Origin: Atherinomorus stipes
Lineage: Eukaryota > Chordata > Actinopteri > Atheriniformes > Atherinidae
DNA length: 64,000 nucleotides
Assembly (NCBI GenBank): GCA_023101725.1
Contig: JALJCO010007877.1
Coordinates: 248,001 to 312,000 of the forward strand
Direction of reading: 5' to 3'
The notes under the pieces were generated by a model, which was not told the origin of the DNA, ran no database searches, and saw only the letters and a program-made list of their open reading frames with translations. The first letter of the stretch is position 1; every line of letters starts with the position of its first letter. Shown piece by piece: positions 63,301 to 64,000 of this stretch. A program made the translations under genes and the position numbers.

Positions 63301-64000
63301 TATTTTTTTTCTCTACATCAATAAACCGAGAAAAAAGAGAGAGGAGAGAAAGAAAAAAGCTCTAGGTTTATATTTTATGTATATGTTATATGTATGGGTA
63401 TCAAAGAGGAAAATGTAACAAGTTTTTTTCACGGTCCCTCGCTCGCCGCATATCCAAAGTATCTAGTGCTGGGGGGCGGAGGGGGGCAGAGTGCGAAAGG
63501 GTCAGTCACTGTATATTGGCCCGAAAAATCATAAAAAACTACTCATTTCGCTTAATGTCAGAGTCAAGAGTGAAACGTAAAACTTTAAACTGGAAGTGAG
63601 AAACATCCCACTAATAAAACAGTGATGCACTTGCATGACTACATATTTTCTTTTCTTCCATTATTCAGACCTCGCTCTCCTTACTCCAGTCAGAGAAACT
63701 TCCACGCTCGCTCCCATAACCCCAGTTATAATTATGGTTACAAACGCCCTCACTCCACCACGCCATCCTCTTCCTCTTCACCTCGAGGTGGCTACCATTC
63801 AAGATCCAAGTCCTCTTCAGACCACCGGAAGAGCCGTCATCACAGCAAGAAGTCATCTTCAAGCAGCCACAGCTCAAAGAGGCGTGGGGAGCACACAGGC
63901 AAAGAAACAGGAGGTTCATCTTCATATGCCCAGGACGCACAAAATATGAGCAACTTAGAGTTGGACAGGCAACGCTACCTGAAGTGGAAGAAGGATTACC
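45178..64000 (+). CDS. rbbp6: rbbp6, E3 ubiquitin-protein ligase RBBP6; 17 coding exons, 3' part beyond the window
   Basis: RBBP6 is a nuclear RING-type ubiquitin ligase that binds p53 and Rb. Like its yeast homologue Mpe1 it activates the mRNA cleavage and polyadenylation machinery. Joined exons give 745 codons plus one base, in phase throughout. Domains in order: DWNN ubiquitin-like domain (about 1-80; MTHIHYKFSSNL...GREKLRAADCDLQITNAQ); acidic linker; CCHC zinc knuckle with C169, C172, H177, C182; conserved RIKKSTGIPRSFM; RING/U-box-like domain with C267, C270, C282, C283, C288, C291, C304, C307; the LIANKFLRQAVNNF helix; a Pro/Ser-rich linker; EWYRYQRKKNER; an Arg/Ser region; and LDRQRYLKWKKDY at the edge. 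The start is the first ATG in a good context (A at -3) and matches the family N-terminus. The Lys-rich tail of the family lies outside. No frameshift or missing zinc ligand was seen. Confidence 0.95.
45344..46850 (+). other. rbbp6 intron 1, 5' part
   Basis: No exon seen. A segment at about 45800-45990 (GTCTGATCAGCTTTATTTTT ... CTCCAGACTTTTTCAG) may be another decayed transposon, not assigned. Confidence 0.5.
46851..47440 (+). mobile_element. decayed Tc1-like transposon in rbbp6 intron 1
   Basis: Legible family blocks are ATACCTGTGGGACTGGCACC and CATCGATGCTGG (about 47134-47165), a FQQDNA catalytic segment at 47209-47226, and a 3' part resembling the known end (ATGTTGCAATGTGTTGGCGCC, 47396-47416). 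Stops and frame shifts are frequent. It may be the same family as the end fragment at 11990. Confidence 0.6.
47831..47942 (+). CDS. rbbp6: rbbp6 exon 2 (DWNN, second part)
   Basis: 112 bp after acceptor TTTCCCTCAG and before donor GTAAGT. It encodes YTGNEDLIPKGSSVIVRRIP, closing the ubiquitin-like fold, then IIGVKPSSSNKTKTHN. Confidence 0.96.
49046..50071. mobile_element. middle hAT-like MITE of the nest
   Basis: The ends are TAGGGCTGAGCGATAT and the inverse of TAGGGCTGGGTGATCT, with GATAT-rich subterminal sequence. Flanking octamers ATCATAAT and ATCATAGC agree at 6 of 8. It is interrupted by the TTAA element at 49444-49993. Confidence 0.8.
49444..49993 (+). mobile_element. TTAA-flanked non-autonomous element, copy C (innermost)
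   Basis: The ends are TTAAAGGTACAGTATGTAAG and CATACTGTACCTTTTAA. Nearly collinear with 40255-40801. As the innermost element it inserted last. Confidence 0.85.
50323..50387. repeat. duplicated hairpin sequence
   Basis: The sequence CATTTTCTCTGGTGAGAGAA occurs twice within 65 bp. The second copy lies in a 32-bp palindrome (50356-50387) with 13-bp perfect arms (TGGTCATTTTCTC and its inverse) and a 6-base loop. Confidence 0.85.
50662..50689. repeat. poly(T) run
   Basis: 28 consecutive T in rbbp6 intron 2, perhaps an antisense retroposon tail or a slippage-prone run. Confidence 0.9.
50976..51024 (+). CDS. rbbp6: rbbp6 exon 3
   Basis: 49 bp, acceptor GTGTTTCAG, donor GTACGT. It encodes TERSEVHGHHAFGASRA, in the poorly conserved linker after DWNN. 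Called because it alone restores the phase between exons 2 and 4 and has good splice sites. Confidence 0.8.
51025..51812 (+). other. rbbp6 intron 3, 5' part
   Basis: No exon or repeat recognised. Confidence 0.5.
51813..52512. mobile_element. decayed hAT-like MITE carrying a second MITE, rbbp6 intron 3
   Basis: The left arm has ATGGATGCACGACATCGGAA and TATGCCGATATTTT. The right arm has GATATCGGTTAAATATCGG and GGCCGATAATTGGCAT. These resemble the arms of one GATATCGG-type MITE, but the terminal repeats are eroded and no duplication was found. The element at 51966-52395 sits between the arms. Confidence 0.5.
51966..52395. mobile_element. 430-bp MITE with GGGGTGGG ends
   Basis: Strong inverted ends: AGGGGTGGGAAAAAATGTCG and the inverse of AAGGGGTGGGAAAAAATATC. 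The interior contains two diverged tandem units with ATGAAATATCACAAGATTT and CGTTTTTTAAA. No coding frame. Confidence 0.8.
52513..54165 (+). other. rbbp6 intron 3, 3' part
   Basis: Short frames without domains. An inverted repeat (TCTGTTAAACAGA, then TGTTTAACAGA) spans the acceptor of exon 4 (54139-54167). Confidence 0.5.
54166..54210 (+). CDS. rbbp6: rbbp6 exon 4
   Basis: 15 codons (MDDRSSTRASSFFTK) between acceptor GTTTAACAG and donor GTACGC. Corresponds to the AIDDSSASISLAQLTK region of the human protein. Confidence 0.85.
54352..54440 (+). CDS. rbbp6: rbbp6 exon 5
   Basis: 89 bp encoding IQMANLVDADVSEEEKIRVV then ANQTSYDPF, the conserved acidic helix and YDP motif before the zinc knuckle. 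Acceptor ATGTAG, donor GTGAGT. Confidence 0.95.
54537..54633 (+). CDS. rbbp6: rbbp6 exon 6 (CCHC zinc knuckle)
   Basis: 97 bp encoding YTCYRCGNTGHHIRNCPVTA, a C-x2-C-x4-H-x4-C knuckle with all ligands intact. In the family it binds RNA and supports 3'-end processing. Acceptor CTATCTAG, donor GTAAGC. Confidence 0.97.
54634..55097 (+). other. rbbp6 intron 6 with Tc1-like fragment
   Basis: At about 54890-54930, CCCCAACTATGATGCTTCCGC and CCTCACAGTTGGCATGA resemble the antisense of a Tc1-like transposase segment. Only a short piece remains. Confidence 0.5.
55098..55237 (+). CDS. rbbp6: rbbp6 exon 7
   Basis: 140 bp encoding DKNFEAPPRIKKSTGIPRSF, then MVEVDDPSIKGVMLTNCGRY, then AIPAID. This is the conserved block between knuckle and RING, nearly identical to vertebrate RBBP6. 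Acceptor ACGGCAG, donor GTAAGT. Confidence 0.97.
55267..55612 (+). mobile_element. tRNA-derived SINE in rbbp6 intron 7
   Basis: The head carries a pol III A box (TGGCTCAGGTGGTAGAGC) and B box (GGTTCGAATCC). A body with CCAGTGGGGGCACC follows, then a LINE-type tail (GAACAATATAAATCTAATCC) and a short ATT repeat. Same orientation as the gene. Confidence 0.9.
55613..56945 (+). other. rbbp6 intron 7 after the SINE
   Basis: AT-rich DNA with no recognised exon or element. Confidence 0.5.
56946..57118 (+). CDS. rbbp6: rbbp6 exon 8 (RING, first part)
   Basis: 173 bp encoding EAYAIGKKERPPFVP, an acidic linker, then DDPIPDELLCLICHDLLNDA and VVIPCCGNSYCDD. It supplies C267, C270, C282, C283, C288 and the first base of C291. 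Acceptor TTCATAG, donor GTAAGC. Confidence 0.97.
57455..58062. mobile_element. 608-bp hAT-type MITE with perfect 8-bp duplication, rbbp6 intron 8
   Basis: The ends are TAGGGATGTTCAATATTGGC and the inverse of TAGGGATGTCCGATATTATT. The octamer AAAAGTAT occurs at 57447-57454 and 58063-58070, a perfect target-site duplication, so the copy is comparatively young. No coding frame. Confidence 0.88.
58461..58564 (+). CDS. rbbp6: rbbp6 exon 9 (RING, second part)
   Basis: 104 bp completing C291, then IRTTLLDSDDHVCPTCGQSH and VSPDTLIANKFLRQ, with the last ligand pair C304/C307. Acceptor TCTCTCAG, donor GTGAAT. The RING is thus split by the intron that carries the MITE at 57455-58062. Confidence 0.97.
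58674..58841 (+). CDS. rbbp6: rbbp6 exon 10
   Basis: 56 codons: AVNNFKKEQGYSKNPRR (conserved helix after the RING), then a proline-rich run (TPIPSPVPTPPPLSLQ). Donor GTGAAG. Reading through would add only six codons before a stop, so splicing is expected. Confidence 0.93.
59034..59161 (+). CDS. rbbp6: rbbp6 exon 11
   Basis: 128 bp in the Ser/Thr/Pro-rich linker (AAKTPPLSQASDVSPVATEP...SVLKPAMTSD). Acceptor CATCCAAAG, donor AAGTATGT. Low conservation, placed by phase and splice sites. Confidence 0.8.
59526..59616 (+). CDS. rbbp6: rbbp6 exon 12
   Basis: 91 bp encoding EAEGKTSNDSAAADPSLLVS and DKSPVDASSL. Acceptor TTTACTCAG, donor GTGAGC, phase-compatible with exons 11 and 13. Confidence 0.8.
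59691..59757 (+). CDS. rbbp6: rbbp6 exon 13
   Basis: 67 bp encoding VNNPPVAEQPHTVSVNERRT then SS. Acceptor TTCAATCAG, donor GTAAGT. Linker sequence with little conservation. Confidence 0.75.
59914..59956 (+). CDS. rbbp6: rbbp6 exon 14
   Basis: 43 bp encoding LSQRLSGSSASWD, perhaps the counterpart of the GRPGWEHS segment in mammals. Acceptor ATCCACAG, donor GTCTGT (weak). Phase fits both sides; it may be skipped in some transcripts. Confidence 0.65.
60057..60377 (+). CDS. rbbp6: rbbp6 exon 15 (Ser/Pro-rich linker)
   Basis: 321 bp encoding a Ser-rich run, FPLFHTFIPTHQPHSSYPPG, YLPATPDWM, then VLIPKEWYRYQRKKNER. The last piece matches the mammalian EEFYREQRRLKEE block, which fixes the frame. 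Acceptor CCAATAG, donor GTAAAG. Confidence 0.88.
60378..61560 (+). other. rbbp6 intron 15
   Basis: The Lys-rich exon that in mammals encodes the KLDEFTNDFAKELMEYKK segment was looked for here and not found. The A-rich stretch at 60955-61060 does not encode it. Splicing exon 15 to exon 16 is in phase without it. Confidence 0.6.
61561..61671 (+). CDS. rbbp6: rbbp6 exon 16 (Arg/Ser-rich)
   Basis: 111 bp encoding SPHRHSSSHLKSSKSKSSRS then YSQSSSRSRSRSRSRS, the start of the RS domain shared with splicing factors. Acceptor TTTCACACAG, donor GTATCA. Confidence 0.92.
61672..63668 (+). other. rbbp6 intron 16, with a low-complexity part of doubtful quality
   Basis: The part from about 62560 to 63480 has many A runs, a G run followed by CCGCGGGG (62650-62670), and other homopolymers unlike the rest of the window. 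At about 62485-62520, TATACGTGTAACTTTTGGCC with CACTAGGGGG resembles a dispersed repeat. Confidence 0.5.
63669..64000 (+). CDS. rbbp6: rbbp6 exon 17 (partial, runs off the window)
   Basis: At least 332 bp: PRSPYSSQRNFHARSHNPSY, a Ser/His/Lys-rich stretch, then NLELDRQRYLKWKKDY, the counterpart of the mammalian FEKERYREWERKYREWYEKY. Acceptor CCATTATTCAG. The frame is open to the last base. Confidence 0.93.

Overview
This window looks like nuclear DNA of a ray-finned fish, probably a percomorph teleost. It holds intron-rich vertebrate genes whose exons end at GT/AG splice sites. The space between them is packed with repeats typical of teleosts: several Tc1-like families, hAT and CACTA-type miniature elements, a Rex3/RTE-like LINE with a GATG tail, tRNA-derived SINEs and long tetranucleotide microsatellites. 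Nothing looks prokaryotic, viral or organellar.

Two protein-coding genes lie head to tail on the + strand. The first is cacng3, a TARP auxiliary subunit of AMPA receptors (voltage-dependent calcium channel gamma-3). Exons 2 to 4 are at 14990-15073, 16684-16824 and 20967-21475, and the protein ends in the PDZ ligand TTPV. Exon 1 is not visible, so 1-14989 is read as intron 1. A long 3' UTR follows the stop. The second is rbbp6, an E3 ubiquitin ligase and mRNA 3'-end-processing factor. I could place 17 phase-consistent coding exons between 45178 and the window edge. They encode the DWNN ubiquitin-like domain, a CCHC zinc knuckle, a RING/U-box-like domain, a Pro/Ser-rich linker and the start of the Arg/Ser-rich region (745 codons plus one base). 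The order CACNG3 then RBBP6 on one strand matches human 16p12, which supports both identifications.

Layout: 1-14989, cacng3 intron 1 with several transposon remnants; 14990-about 23950, cacng3 exons 2-4 and 3' UTR; about 23950-45177, intergenic DNA dominated by nested transposons (hAT in Tc1 at 29048-31123, Rex3-like LINE at 31140-32101, CACTA in Tc1 at 34945-38054, SINE at 38852-39205, TTAA-flanked elements at 39553 and 40255, antisense Rex3 at 42380); 45178-64000, rbbp6, whose introns carry more nests, including a three-level nest at 48843-50262.

No undescribed multi-gene system was found. The most informative signals are the nested insertions, which give a relative time order of transposon activity; a degraded BED zinc finger inside an hAT element; a 121-codon unidentified reading frame in a CACTA-type element; a TIR family seen as one complete element and one dispersed fragment; and a stretch of rbbp6 intron 16 that looks like poor assembly. 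Exon calls rest on reading-frame continuity, splice sites and remembered family sequences. No alignment or database search was run.
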